Shown here piece after piece: positions 35,150 through 44,909 of a DNA stretch of 64,000 nucleotides (the first letter of the stretch is position 1; each line of letters opens with the position of its first letter). A program made the translations under genes and the position numbers. This stretch comes from Rhizopus sp. PT2906 (lineage: Eukaryota > Mucoromycota > Mucoromycetes > Mucorales > Rhizopodaceae), in assembly GCA_025529335.1 (NCBI GenBank), contig JAMYHX010000049.1:1-64000 (forward strand), read 5' to 3'. The notes beneath the pieces were generated by a model. The model saw nothing but the letters and a program-made list of their open reading frames with translations, was not told the origin of the DNA and did not search any database.

Positions 35150-35251
35150 TAAACACATTATAAAGAATAACGTATTGTTTATTTTATACTTAGCGAGGCG
35201 TTAAGGAATACACTGCCGTTATAGACAGCGCATTAAATCCAGGGAGCACCG
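35150..35251 (-). mobile_element. Fanzor-element 3' tail, copy B, with conserved hairpin
   Basis: This is the flank just downstream of the Fanzor stop codon, matching copy A in inverted orientation. The identical block at 35211-35235 forms a 9-bp stem here (AATGCGCTG with CAGTGTATT, two G-U pairs). One position that is G-C in copy A is G-U here, so pairing is kept despite the substitution. The 3' neighbourhood of the ORF is where TnpB-like systems carry their guide RNA scaffold, so this is a candidate guide RNA or terminal structure. Confidence 0.6.
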
Positions 35252-35940
35252 TTAATTTTTTGAAGGGGGGAGGACTTTCATTGTCGTGTTTTGATTTATA
35301 AACAAAGATACCATATACATATTTAATGCACTATTCACATCGCGATTCCAAACCGTACCACAAGATTCACACTTGAGGACAGAGTGTACTCTTCGCTTTG
35401 ATCCAGTAATTGAGATATTATTTAATTGTTTGAATTTGCACTTGTTACATATCTGACTCGTTAAGTACTCGTCAACCGAAACAAATTCGGTCCCCTCATC
35501 AGATTGTTTGCATTTTCGTTTGATTTCTTCAGTGATACATCTTGTAGGTACAGCTCGTTTCCCTTTCATACTTAACAAAAAGAACCATTTCCGAACGCAA
35601 TGATTCGCTTCCGTTGAGAGGAGGAAGGGAGGTCAGCAGGAAGTAGAGGTACGTGTTTGCTTTTGTTTGGGTTTTGATTTTTAGCGCCAGCTGTACTTGA
35701 TGCCCCATACTTTTTGCTGTTGTCAAAGAGCCTTTTAACAATTTCTTCAGTTCCTTTTTGCTTGTTGGTATAAGACTTGAACTTTAATTGAATAAATTTG
35801 TTTGCGTTTGTGCAAACAAAGAAGGGAACCCGCGATCGACAGCTAATGGATCCTTAATAAGTGTCATATAAACCTTGTAGCTTACATACTTTTCCCTTTG
35901 TTTCGCTTTTTCTTTGGAGGCGGAGGATCATCATCTTTCT
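35252..35940 (-). pseudogene. Fanzor (eukaryotic TnpB-like RNA-guided nuclease) remnant
   Basis: The intact C-terminal frame (35252-35578) contains SVDEYLTSQICNKC, then VLKCESCGTVWNRDVNSALN. These are the zinc ribbon (CxxC...CxxC) and RuvC-III aspartate block (NRDvNxAxN) of TnpB/Fanzor proteins. One frame over, 35579-35820 reads NANKFIQLKFKSYTNKQKG, EEIVKRLFDNSKKYG and QRKRIIAFGNGSF, the middle of the RuvC fold. A VDRG segment near 35835 may be the RuvC-I aspartate motif. At least two frameshifts and a stop separate these parts, so the copy is dead. The C-terminal tail (MVSLF...VLPPSKN) runs into the conserved 3' flank. No N-terminal domain is recognisable beyond a basic KKKRNKGK patch. Confidence 0.8.
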
Positions 35941-36000
35941 TTTGCTTCGTATTGAAGTAAAGAAAAGAAAAAAGAGAAAAATAACTGCGTCAGCCTTGTA

Positions 36001-36224
36001 ATATTAAATTAATGATTAACAACTTTTTATTTAAACATGTTTTCCTTAATAATAAAACCTATCCTGGAATGAAAAGCTCTCTCCTTTTGACGCACTGCAC
36101 ATCTTACAACGATCCACTTCTATTAAAAACTGACGATCAAAGTAGTTATCTTTATAAAGATGATTGGTAAGGATACTAAAATGACGCATGATGGCCATCA
36201 ATCATCATAATTATCAGGAACAGT
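36001..36224. other. intergenic / element debris
   Basis: A minus-strand stretch reads DNYFDRQFLIEVDRCKMCS, which looks like protein but is too short to assign. Given its position between Fanzor and Helitron pieces it is probably more element debris. Confidence 0.3.
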
Positions 36225-36400
36225 GGTCGAAGAAGTAAGGGTAAAGAAGGAAAAGAAGAGGCACAAACCTTAATACCACCTACATGTTCCAGGAGGAAAT
36301 AGCAGTACATAGTGAGTCGGCTTACATACATCTTGTGTCTGGAGGATAATCTGAAAGTCTTACTCAAAGTCACGTCCTTGACGAAGTTTATCATTTCTAT
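36225..36400 (-). pseudogene. Helitron_like_N domain fragment
   Basis: On the minus strand the frames read KLRQGRDF and, after a small disruption, QIILQTQDVCKPTHYVLLFP followed by PGTCRWY. This corresponds to the Helitron Rep-region block RDIILxxR...YDPLHYVLLFPxGxxGW. It would follow directly after the part of the protein preserved in the 29.76-30.05 kb fragment. It is broken by stops and too short to function. Confidence 0.6.
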
Positions 36401-36529
36401 TGCTGCTTTTCAAGGCACATACATGGTTTCATAAAATTAAAGTTTATTTATAATAGAGAGCGTATAATTTAATAGTATTATTCGTAAATCTTTATGTATT
36501 GAAAAGAATGGCGTAGTCATAAAGAATTC

Positions 36530-37686
36530 ATAATTGTAGGCATAAGTTTGATGGATGGTCACATGACGTGTTACAGAGATGGGTATGTAATTCTGGATAG
36601 ACAACATTGTTGGTTGTATCTGTATTCTCTGGCAAAAGGATTGATACGCCAGAGAGAGGAGTGACTCTTGACAATGCAACATATAGTTTTCCATGCATAA
36701 ATGGTGGTCGTCTTAGTTCGACGCCCACATATTTCAATGATTGTCCTTGTGATTTGTTAATTGTCATAGCAAAGCATAGTTTTACAGGAAACTACTTCCT
36801 TGTTAGCATAAATGACATATCGCCTTTTTGTGATGAAAGAGTGAATCTTGGAATGGTTTCAATTGGAGCATCGAGTTTGTGCGCTAAGCGGACACGGGGC
36901 AGATATTGACCAATATGCACCATGGTTAACCGGGTTCCATTACAAAGGCCTTTTGCTAGGTCAACGTTTCTGAGGAGCATAACTGGTGCATCGACTTTTA
37001 GTTCCAGCTATGGAGGAGGCAGTCCAGAAGGGTTAAGGTTTTGAAGGTACTCTACAGGGATGGTGTGCAGGCCATCAGCGTCGTTGATATCAGCAGAATC
37101 AGTTGACTAAAGCGTAACCTTCTCACCAGGCATTTTATCGAGAACAATTTCATTAATGACATCCACAGTATCATTACGACTGGCTAAGATTGCCCTTTCA
37201 CCAAAGTACACTTGACTATTCAAATCAGGTCTTTGAATATCTTCATCTCTGTATATTCTACTGATGAATTCGGCTAATTGAGTGGTCTGGTGAATGAATG
37301 AAGGAAGGGCGGTATTGCCTTGAAGGCTACTGTTGTAGGGCATGTCTGCTAGAAACCTTGCAAAGGCAATGTCGTTTTCGTTCTGGAGACTTGTTAAGCG
37401 CATATTCTGCGTAAGTCTCAAGAGCTGGAGCCTTGGCCAAAGAAATGACTGCTTGATTGACGCACTAGCAGTATCAGCCCTGTTACCCCTTCAGACCACT
37501 GGTGGAATTTGGGTAAAATCACCACCAAGAACAACAAGATTTCCTCCAAACAAATATGACTCATCAGGATCATCGTAGGTGTCTTGAAAGGTGTAATGGG
37601 CAGCTCCAAAGCAATATTTATGCTGCATCGGCGCCTCATCCTAAATGATTAAATTTGCTCTCTGGATGAGCCCGGCAAGTATAAGG
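36530..37686 (-). pseudogene. Helitron Pif1-type helicase fragment
   Basis: A single uninterrupted frame of about 385 codons, broken only by five in-frame stops (TAG at 37641-37643, TGA at 37491-37493, TAG at 37107-37109, 37008-37010 and 36792-36794). It reads RANLII-stop-DEAPMQHKY (Walker B), GGNLVVLGGDFTQIPPVV, LLRLTQNMRL, DAPVMLLRNVDLAKGLCNGT, FAMTINKSQGQSL and LYVALSRVT. These are the C-terminal motifs of the Pif1-like helicase in fungal Helitrons. The Walker A half upstream is missing: the homology stops at about 37686. Confidence 0.85.
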
Positions 37687-37689
37687 GTT

Positions 37690-38093
37690 AGTAAGTGTCA
37701 AAGAATAATAAAAAGGAGAAAGAAAAAGAAACATTTTTTTGGGTTTCCCTTTTGTAGCCGGTTTTCTACCTCTCCTTTCTCTTTCTAGATGAGATTTGAG
37801 CTTGGATTATGATTCCAATTTGATGCTTAAGAACAGATAGTATATATTGACGATGACATCTTTGGATTGATGTTTTTATAAATGACACTTTTTATATTGA
37901 ATATGTTGTCATTTATCCTTGTCTTTTTAAAAAAGGATAAACGTATATAGAATGGATGACATTCGTGTATCACAGGTCAGGTTTGATTTACTTACACTAC
38001 AACGCGTCTCAGCAGTCACTTTCACCCTTTGTCTCCCTCCTTTTTTTTTCTTTTTCTTTTTCCTTTTTCCTTTTTCTTTTGTCAAGCGTGATA
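37690..38093. other. intergenic, leader of coiled-coil gene
   Basis: No ORF can be supported. The 60 bp before the next start codon are a nearly pure CT tract, probably a leader, and the rest is AT-rich. Confidence 0.4.
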
Positions 38094-38856
38094 ATGAGTG
38101 ATAAAGAAAACAAGAATGAACCCGTTGAAATACCCTCAACATTAGAAACAGGACGACGTGCAAAAGTAATGATGCTATATTGATGATCCATTGCATTACT
38201 TAATTACTTTTAATATTAGAGTCCAGATCTACTAGAAGAGAGAAATGTCGTCTTATTGGACAAGGTAAAGTTCTTGTTGTATGCCAAGTAACAAACTACT
38301 CATATTTTTATAGGAAAATATAAAAGTAATAATGATACATGCTAATAGCTATATATTAAACATTACATTTTAGTCTGATGAATCAAGGACAGAATCTAAA
38401 AGAAATGATGCCACAGTGAAAAAGGATACCTATCTTAAAGAACTTGAACCACTCAAACTGAAGCATAGACCAGGGAAAGAAAAGATCAAAGAGAAAGAAC
38501 AAGAAGAGGAATTAACAGACGAGTTATATAAACTACAAGAAGAATTGAAATCACAAAAGGAATATTACCAATTATTAGATACAGAATACAAAAAACTGAA
38601 AAAGGAATTGAACGAGAGAAGTAAGGAAGAGATAGAGGCTAGTATTGAAAAGATTAGATCAGAATATGAAGAATATAAAGAAATCGTCAAGGAATTGGAT
38701 CAAACATTAGATAGCTTAAATCAGGAAGGATTGAATATCGCTGACTTGTTGGATAAGAAAGATCAAGAAATTGCTAGACTGGAAAAAGAACTGCTTAAAG
38801 TTGAAAGTGACTATTTCAAGTACAAGTATGAAACATCATCTGAATCAACTCTATAA
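38094..38856 (+). CDS. coiled-coil protein (203 aa)
   Basis: Four exons (38094-38165, 38220-38264, 38314-38325, 38374-38856) join in phase into 203 aa. The third exon is only 12 nt (ENIK), flanked by canonical GTAA donors and TAG acceptors. From about residue 75 on, the sequence is an almost continuous heptad coiled coil (ELTDELYKLQEELKSQKEYY and similar), very rich in Glu and Lys. No other domain is seen. It resembles tethering or cytoskeletal coiled-coil proteins only in general. Function is unknown. Confidence 0.7.
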
Positions 38857-38942
38857 ACCAAGTCACATAACCCTTTTTTTATATCTTTTTCATTTTTTCC
38901 CCTTCTTCTTCTTTTCTTTTAATAAAAAAAACATATATAAAA

Positions 38943-40067
38943 ATGGGAAAAAACAAGAATGGATTCAGTCTGTTTGAGGCTTATTTAGCTGCAGGAATGG
39001 CATCCAGTTCAAATACGACAGGTAGATACATATTATAATAGACATGAATTTTATAGATAACACATATATAGAGCATGTTCCATTGCCTGATTCAATGGTA
39101 CACACAAAAAAGGATCACAGTCCATTATCTTTATGTTAATTCATTTGGAAGCGAACATCCACTTTGATTGAACAAATAGGAAAAGAACACAACTGGTCAG
39201 ATGAACAAATAAACGAAGATATTCATATCTTGGAATGTAATAGGCTTTATTATGTAAGTCATACGATGCCCCCCCTACTTTTATGTATATTCATGTATAT
39301 GCACAGGTGAAAGAGTTACGTGAATTATCTAATAGCAGTTGGAAGGTAAATAATGATTACAGTCATACATTCTCCCCCTAACATCACGCTTAAAGGCTAT
39401 TCAATTACTGCCACTTGTAAAAGATCTCCTAAGGAACGCCTTGGAGCCTGATAGAAAGGTGAATGGAAAAGAAAAAAAGAAAAAAGATAAAAAGCAGGAA
39501 AAGAAAAAGAAGAGCAAGAAAAAGTTGGGGTCTCCCGTCTTGTCAACAGCTAGTTTAGTTGCGGAACCAACACCATTTATGCTGTCTGAAGATCCTGAGA
39601 CTATCCGTAATACGATTAGAAATTCATCTGTTGATTTGACTGCTACAGGTACAGATAGTGTCAAGAGAAACAATGGTATAGCAAAATCAGTTTCATTCTC
39701 TGAAGATGATGTCAAAAAGACAGATGATATGGATAGCAGTAGTAGCAGCAGCAGCAGTAGTAGTAGTAGTAGCAGCAGCAGTGAATCCGAGTGTGACGAA
39801 AAGAGGTCAACTGAACCTAAAAAGGAAATTGTATTTACAGGTCGACCCATCAAGGTTGTCAGTAGTAACCGTATTCGAGTGAGAACAAGTGATAATCAGG
39901 TGTTTGAATGTGATAGATTCTGTCCCCACAAGAAGGTTGATTTAGCTACATGGGGACAAGTGTTGGGTAATTCAGTTATCTGTACAAAGCACAATTGGAA
40001 CTTTTCAATGCAAGGCGCATCCACAAACGGAAGGACATTGAATCCTTGTCAGGTGAACGATTGGTAA
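38943..40067 (+). CDS. Rieske [2Fe-2S] domain protein with poly-Ser linker
   Basis: Five exons (38943-39021, 39072-39097, 39152-39253, 39307-39345, 39396-40067) give 305 aa. The C-terminal 75 residues are a Rieske-like domain: CDRFCPHKK supplies the Cys-x-His pair and VICTKHNW the second Cys-x2-His pair, about 17 residues apart, as required to bind a 2Fe-2S cluster. Before it lie a Lys-rich stretch (KEKKKKDKKQEKKKKSKKK) and a run of about 15 serines. The N-terminus starts MGKNKNGFSLFEAYLAAGMA. There is no catalytic oxygenase domain, so it is a stand-alone electron carrier or regulatory Rieske protein. Its partner is unknown. It converges on mS41 with only 7 bp between stop codons. Confidence 0.78.
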
Positions 40068-40074
40068 AATTTTA

Positions 40075-40539
40075 TTATTTCTTTGGTAATGCAATAGAAT
40101 AAGGTTGAACTCCTTTTCTATATCTTTCAATCCAACTCAAAATATATCTTTATAAAGTGAATAAACATCACGTTGTTCCCTTATGTTATTACTTACTTTC
40201 TTGACTTTGTATCAATTCCCATGTCATTTTTCATCACTCGACTAGGTGTAGTAAACAATTGTTCCCAAGTCTATATTCACAATGAGTATTCATAGACAAC
40301 ATATTTATAGAAAACACTACCTCGAATTTATCAGCAAAACTTTCACAGTTGCGTCCAATAGTCTTTAAAAAGGTTTGTACATCTGTAATTTGACCTGGAA
40401 AAATAAATGATCAATATTGTTCTACTTGTCTTTTTTAAGAATCCTTCTTACCTCTTGGTGAAGGTACTGACTTGGCTGTATTATTATGTGTGTATCGAAC
40501 ACCAATAGTGTTGATGCGTGTAGTGAGATTTCTAAACAT
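40075..40539 (-). CDS. FYV4: mitochondrial small-subunit protein mS41 (IGR domain)
   Basis: Four exons (40452-40539, 40321-40394, 40197-40270, 40075-40147) give 102 aa. The presequence MFRNLTTRINTIGVRY is basic and hydroxylated. The mature part reads DVQTFLKTIGRNCESFADKF, then TWEQLFTTPSRVMKNDMGID and YILSWIERYRKG. This is the complete IGR-motif domain (named for the conserved Ile-Gly-Arg) of yeast Fyv4/mS41. It binds the mitochondrial small ribosomal subunit. Family length is short, which fits. Every junction is in phase. Confidence 0.88.
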
Positions 40540-40820
40540 GTCAAAAAAGATATGTATATAAAAAAGATGTGGCCCTGGACAAAATTCTGAAAGCCACAGA
40601 GAAAGTACTTTGACCAATAAAAAAATAGCTTGCTTTTATTTAACAAAATTGATTTGGTAGACAACACTCTAGGTTATTATAATGATTCACACAAACCACA
40701 TCAATTATTTATTGAATACATGTGAGACATGGATACTCTTGCTCTGGAATAGACTCTATATATTCATTTAGTTGTCCTATAAACGTAAGGTGCAGCTACT
40801 TGCTTCAGAATTGTTTTGCT

Positions 40821-41280
40821 TCATGGACTTGCTGAACATATCTTCTCATCACTGGACACTGAAAGCTTGGCCATTCCGTCAATTCTTTGTAATCTATAGA
40901 GTTAGTCTATTAGTTACAAACAATGACATTGACTGATTATAAGCTGATTTATCATATTTGTTGTACTCAGCTTTTACTAGAAAATGTTTAGTGTTGTCAC
41001 TGTGACTATTCATATATATGTCACTAAGCATGTCAATTGTCTTTAATGCTTGGTTGAATCGTCCCAAACTCAAAGTATCCTTGAATTCATATACGTGACA
41101 AATATAGTTTATACATGGAATCGTCAGTATTACTTTTTGCTTTCTCTTTTTCTAAAAAGGAGACCTTTGATATATGATTATCTTTGAAAATATCAGATCA
41201 TCGCAAAAAATGCTAGAAATGGCATCACTGTACTTCCTCTGCTTAATCATAAAGTTCAGGTCAGCTTGAATGCTTCTCAT
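40821..41280 (-). CDS. putative small multi-exon gene, unassigned
   Basis: Minus-strand frames read KDNHISKVSFLEKEKAK, then (after a 54-nt GT-AG intron) DTLSLGRFNQALKTIDMLSD through KAEYNKYDKSAYN. After a second short intron with a CTAAC branch sequence they continue LQRIDGMAKLSVSSDEKICS to a TGA at 40821-40823. The splice sites and protein-like composition argue for a gene. The first exon is not resolved: an ATG at 41280 opens RSIQADLNFMIKQRKYSDAI, but it does not join in phase by any obvious donor. The family is not recognised. Confidence 0.4.
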
Positions 41281-41902
41281 TGATTGGCTATTAGCGGCGT
41301 TCAATCTTTCACAACAAGAATAAGTCACAATCTCTCCATATTACTTCTTCATTTAGTAGAAACACTTTCAATTTAAATTATTTTATAATGTAAACCATGG
41401 CAGACTTTTGTCGTCAGTCTGAGCTTTTTGGTCAAGATTGAAGTAAAACGAAAAGGGAAACTGTTGCATGAAAAAAAGAGTTGTCAATGTGACTACTTCA
41501 GAGTACGACATTGACTTCTTCTTAGTGCGACTTTCCAGAAAGAGGTGTGTATGCGTTCGATAATGACTAAGGATAAATAAAGTTTTGTCCATGTCTTACT
41601 AGTAGAAGGATCGCTTATTCTACATAATTAGGTTAGTTTCAATAAAGAAAACTTAATGCAATGATGATGTAACACACTCCTTCCTCTTCTTTTACCTTTG
41701 TCATCATCACCTTTACTTTCTCCTTAATTGATCCCCAAAAATAGAAACTCAGGCCCTGTAGACCGTTTAATCGGAGACTCAAAAACTTTTTATATAAATG
41801 GTGTTTTGTAACGGGAGAGGCTGAACTCTTCCTCTTTATACAGATTCTTTTTATCCGAAAAGAATAATTGGATGATACAAGCAATCCAACTCATCTACTT
41901 TC
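41281..41902. other. intergenic
   Basis: Only short chance-like frames are seen on the minus strand. The last 100 bp are the promoter of the MATE gene. No RNA gene or repeat was recognised. Confidence 0.35.
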
Positions 41903-43363
41903 ATGTCAACGTCAACTGAATCAAGTCCTTTATTGATAAAAAAGAAAAAAGGCTATATTCATGAAATCAAGTGGCTATTTAAAAATGCGATACCCATAGT
42001 CATTAGTTATTTATTACAAAACAGTTTGCAAAGTGTTGGCATCATGAATGCTGGTCATTTAGTGAGTATTGTATAATGCATAAGTAATATCACACACTGA
42101 CCACTATTTAAGGGCGCACATGAACTAGCTTCTGCCACTTTAGGAAGTATGTTTGTTACTATCACTGGATTTTCCGTGGCAACTGGCGCAACTCTGGCAC
42201 TTGATACACTCTGTTCTCAATCATTTACTTCATCCAACGATAAAAAGATTGTCGGATTACATGTCCAACGATGTTTGGCCTTCATGTCTATGCTGTACGT
42301 ACCTATCGTGGTGCTCTGGTGGAACGTTGAGTATGTGTTTACTCTCTTACGTCAGGACCCCATTATAGCTCGCTTAGCGGCTACCTATGTCCGTTGGATG
42401 ATTCTGGCTGCTCCTGCATTTGCCCTTTTTGAAGCCTTGAAGAAGATGATGCAGGCACAAGGACTGTTCCATGCGCCAACGCTTGTTCTCCTTGTTGGTA
42501 CTCCGCTGAATGTTGCCCTCAACTACATCCTCATCTGGGTTCTTGACCTTGGCTTTCACAGTGTTGCCATCGCCAGCTGCATTACTTACTGGGTGATCGT
42601 GCTGTTGATGATACTCTACATTCGCTTTATTGGCGGCCACCAAGCATGGCCAGCATGGTCCACTACCCAAGCCTTTACTCAATGGCATCCGATGGTCAAA
42701 CTAGCTGTTCCTGGTATTCTTCTGATCTGTACCGAGACATGGGCTTATGAGATAGTTGCCCTGGGCGCAAGCTGGATCGACACACCCAATCTAGGTGCTC
42801 AAAGCGTCATCCTGACGTCCATTACGGCACTGTACACTTTACCCTTTGGCGTAGGCATTGCAGCCGCTAATCGTGTGGGCAATCTCTTGGGTGCTCAGCG
42901 ACCCAAACAGGCAAGAACCGCCGCACAGACTGCATTGATGGCTGGTACTTTGATTGGACTTGGCAACAGCTTTACCCTCCTACTCGCTCGACACAGCTGG
43001 GCTACACTGTTCACAAGTGATAGTCAAATTGTCAAACTCGTCTCACAAGCTATCCCCCTTGTCAGTCTCTTTGTGCTCGCGGACAATCTGGCCGGTGTTG
43101 CCGATGGAGTCTTGAATGGCATGGGACGTCAGCACGTGGGAGCTTGGTGTAATCTTGGAGCTTACTATTTTTGTGCATTGCCGATCGGATTCTGGCTCTG
43201 CTTTCGACAACATTGGAACCTACTGGGCCTTTGGTCCGCTCTTGCAGGCGCTCTGGTCATCGCCTGTGCTATCACCCTTGCCGTCGTCTTGACATCTGAC
43301 TGGCAAAAGGAAGCTCAAATGGTGGAAAAACGGACAAAGGAAGAGGACGACGAAATGGTATGA
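41903..43363 (+). CDS. MATE-family multidrug/toxin exporter
   Basis: Two exons, 41903-42061 and 42113-43363, give 469 aa, a normal length. Twelve membrane helices are visible in two halves with related starts: AIPIVISYLLQNSLQ near the N-terminus and LAVPGILLICTETWAYE in the middle. GATLALDTLCSQSFTS and the matching second-half ANRVGNLLGAQRPKQA are typical MATE signatures. These carriers expel organic cations and toxins in exchange for H+ or Na+. The C-terminus is short, charged and cytosolic (KRTKEEDDEMV). Substrate cannot be predicted. Plasma membrane or vacuole are the usual sites in fungi. Confidence 0.9.
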
Positions 43364-43457
43364 CGATTGTGTCACATGAATATCAAATTAGATCCCTTGC
43401 ATAACTTTTGTATCGCCTCTCTCTTTTTTTCTTTTTTTTTTTTTCAATAATAAAAAC

Positions 43458-43935
43458 ATGGACAACAAGTATCCAAAATATATTCATGATCAACCTTTAC
43501 CGACATATGGTGCACATAATCAAGTGACACCGATGGAAAGAGAACAACGAGCTGTCGAACAACAGCAAAAAGAACACAATAGTAGTAGATACCCCGGTGT
43601 CGTAGGCGGTACACCAGCTGAATTTAGAGGAATTCAGGGTTATGATTCACAAGGAAACCCAATTATTCCTCCATTTATTGCTCAACGTCATCAAATTGAA
43701 GAACGTCTAGGACCTACATGCAAACATGATGGCGGATATCACGATTTACGCATGCACTTGACCTACAAGAGTCTCTTTTTCGCTATTCTCGTTATCCCTT
43801 ACTGCTGCGGATACAGAGGAAAACGAGTGGTAAGTAGAATAGTTTTTTGGACATGTCTATTTATTATGGTTCGTATAGTGCGAGTGTCGAAAATGCTTTC
43901 AAAAATTTCCAGATATTGTTCTTCCATCAGCATAA
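43458..43935 (+). CDS. BRI3-like small membrane protein with Cys-rich tail
   Basis: Two exons, 43458-43829 and 43879-43935, give 142 aa. The N-terminal 85 residues are hydrophilic and include LPTYG, a possible WW-ligand variant. A single hydrophobic stretch (YKSLFFAILVIPYCCGY) follows CKHDGGYHDLRMHLT. The end is cysteine-rich (CECRKCFQKFP), reading into the second exon in phase. The Cys/His-flanked short helix resembles brain protein I3 (BRI3) and related CYSTM-like proteins. This similarity is weak. The stop lies 23 bp from the stop of the convergent Tvp38 gene. Confidence 0.65.
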
Positions 43936-43958
43936 ATAAAATGAAGGGTATTGTTTTA

Positions 43959-44909
43959 TCAAATTTCTTTCTTTGAAGGCTGAACGACTGAATCCATGGT
44001 GATCAAGGTCTCGTGGTACGTTTTCTCATTTTTCTTACGACTTGTCATCTCCCTCACCTTTTCCATGGCGATCAAGGTCTCATGGTACATCCTCTCATCG
44101 TTCTTACGACTCGTCATCTCCCTCACCTTTTCCATCGTCAGTCGATAAAGCCACCAGGCGACGGCTACAAGGATAAGAATACTACAGCCCATGGTTGCCA
44201 TGGCAATACGATGAGCCGATGGCGGTAGATCTGGGTTGGATAAATCGGCAAGCTGAGAGCCAATCCAGACGTCAAGTGATACCTTGAATGAGGCGAGTAA
44301 GGCAGAGAGCATGTACTGTTGTATACTGACGGTTGTAATGATGGATAAGAGCATATTTGTGATGGGCCAAGGAATAGGAGAAAGACGAATCAATATCATC
44401 ATCTATAGACATTAAAAAAAAGTAGTTTTTCTAAGTATATGATTTACCTTGAATCCACCCTGTTCGATAGCTTCTTGAATCGCAACATATTTTTCTTGCT
44501 TTGATGGTGATAGCTTGATAAATCGCGAAAAGTTGTATTTTCGAATCAAGGCAAATGCCACAGAGGCACCGATGAATGCTCCAGAGACAGCGGGTAGGAC
44601 ACCGCCAGGGAATCCATAAATGAACCCAGTGATGGTGGTTGAAAATGTAAAGCCGAGAAGTGGTGGTATAGAAGTCAATATGATCAGTGCTGTTAGTAAG
44701 ATGGAACTGTAAGGTGTTGTTCGTAGCTCTACAGCTACAGTCTGTATTACTAACAAATGTGTTTAGTCCTTCCTCCCTGATTGTATGCGCGTGCGCAATG
44801 ACATCATGTTACATTCTAAAATGGTTCCTCGATAAAGTGCAAAAGTATATATCAGTAAAAATAAAAACACGAGAGCCACGCCAATAGTGGCAATGCTCGT
44901 CTTCTTCAT
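43959..44909 (-). CDS. TVP38: Tvp38/TMEM64-type VTT-domain membrane protein
   Basis: Three exons (44813-44909, 44448-44734, 43959-44402) give 275 aa. After an N-terminal helix comes the VTT (SNARE-associated/DedA) core: GFTFSTTITGFIYGFPGGVL, SGAFIGASVAFALIRKY and RLSPIPWPITNMLLSI, which contain the family's re-entrant and GxxxG-type elements. Tvp38 and TMEM64 sit in late Golgi or ER membranes, and relatives (TMEM41B, VMP1) are lipid scramblases. The acceptor for exon 2 (44735) was chosen because it gives phase and continuity (SVELRTTPYSS). The C-terminus carries a perfect tandem duplication of about 23 residues (MEKVREMTSRK... twice). Confidence 0.85.
43987..44130 (-). repeat. 69-bp in-frame tandem duplication in TVP38 tail
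   Basis: Two adjacent copies of about 69 bp encode MEKVREMTSRK-x2-E-x2-YHETLI twice, differing at a few positions. The unit is a multiple of three, so the frame is kept and the charged cytosolic tail is lengthened by one repeat. Confidence 0.85.

Noticed and set aside
36530..37686. TAG codon reassigned to a sense codon, because several frames are broken only by TAG
   Set aside because: mL40 and the PPxY gene end in TAG, and all other genes are intact without reading TAG. Decay of a dead element explains the stops.
41383..41884. Minus-strand ORFs upstream of the MATE gene
   Set aside because: No motif and no ATG context, and they overlap the MATE promoter.
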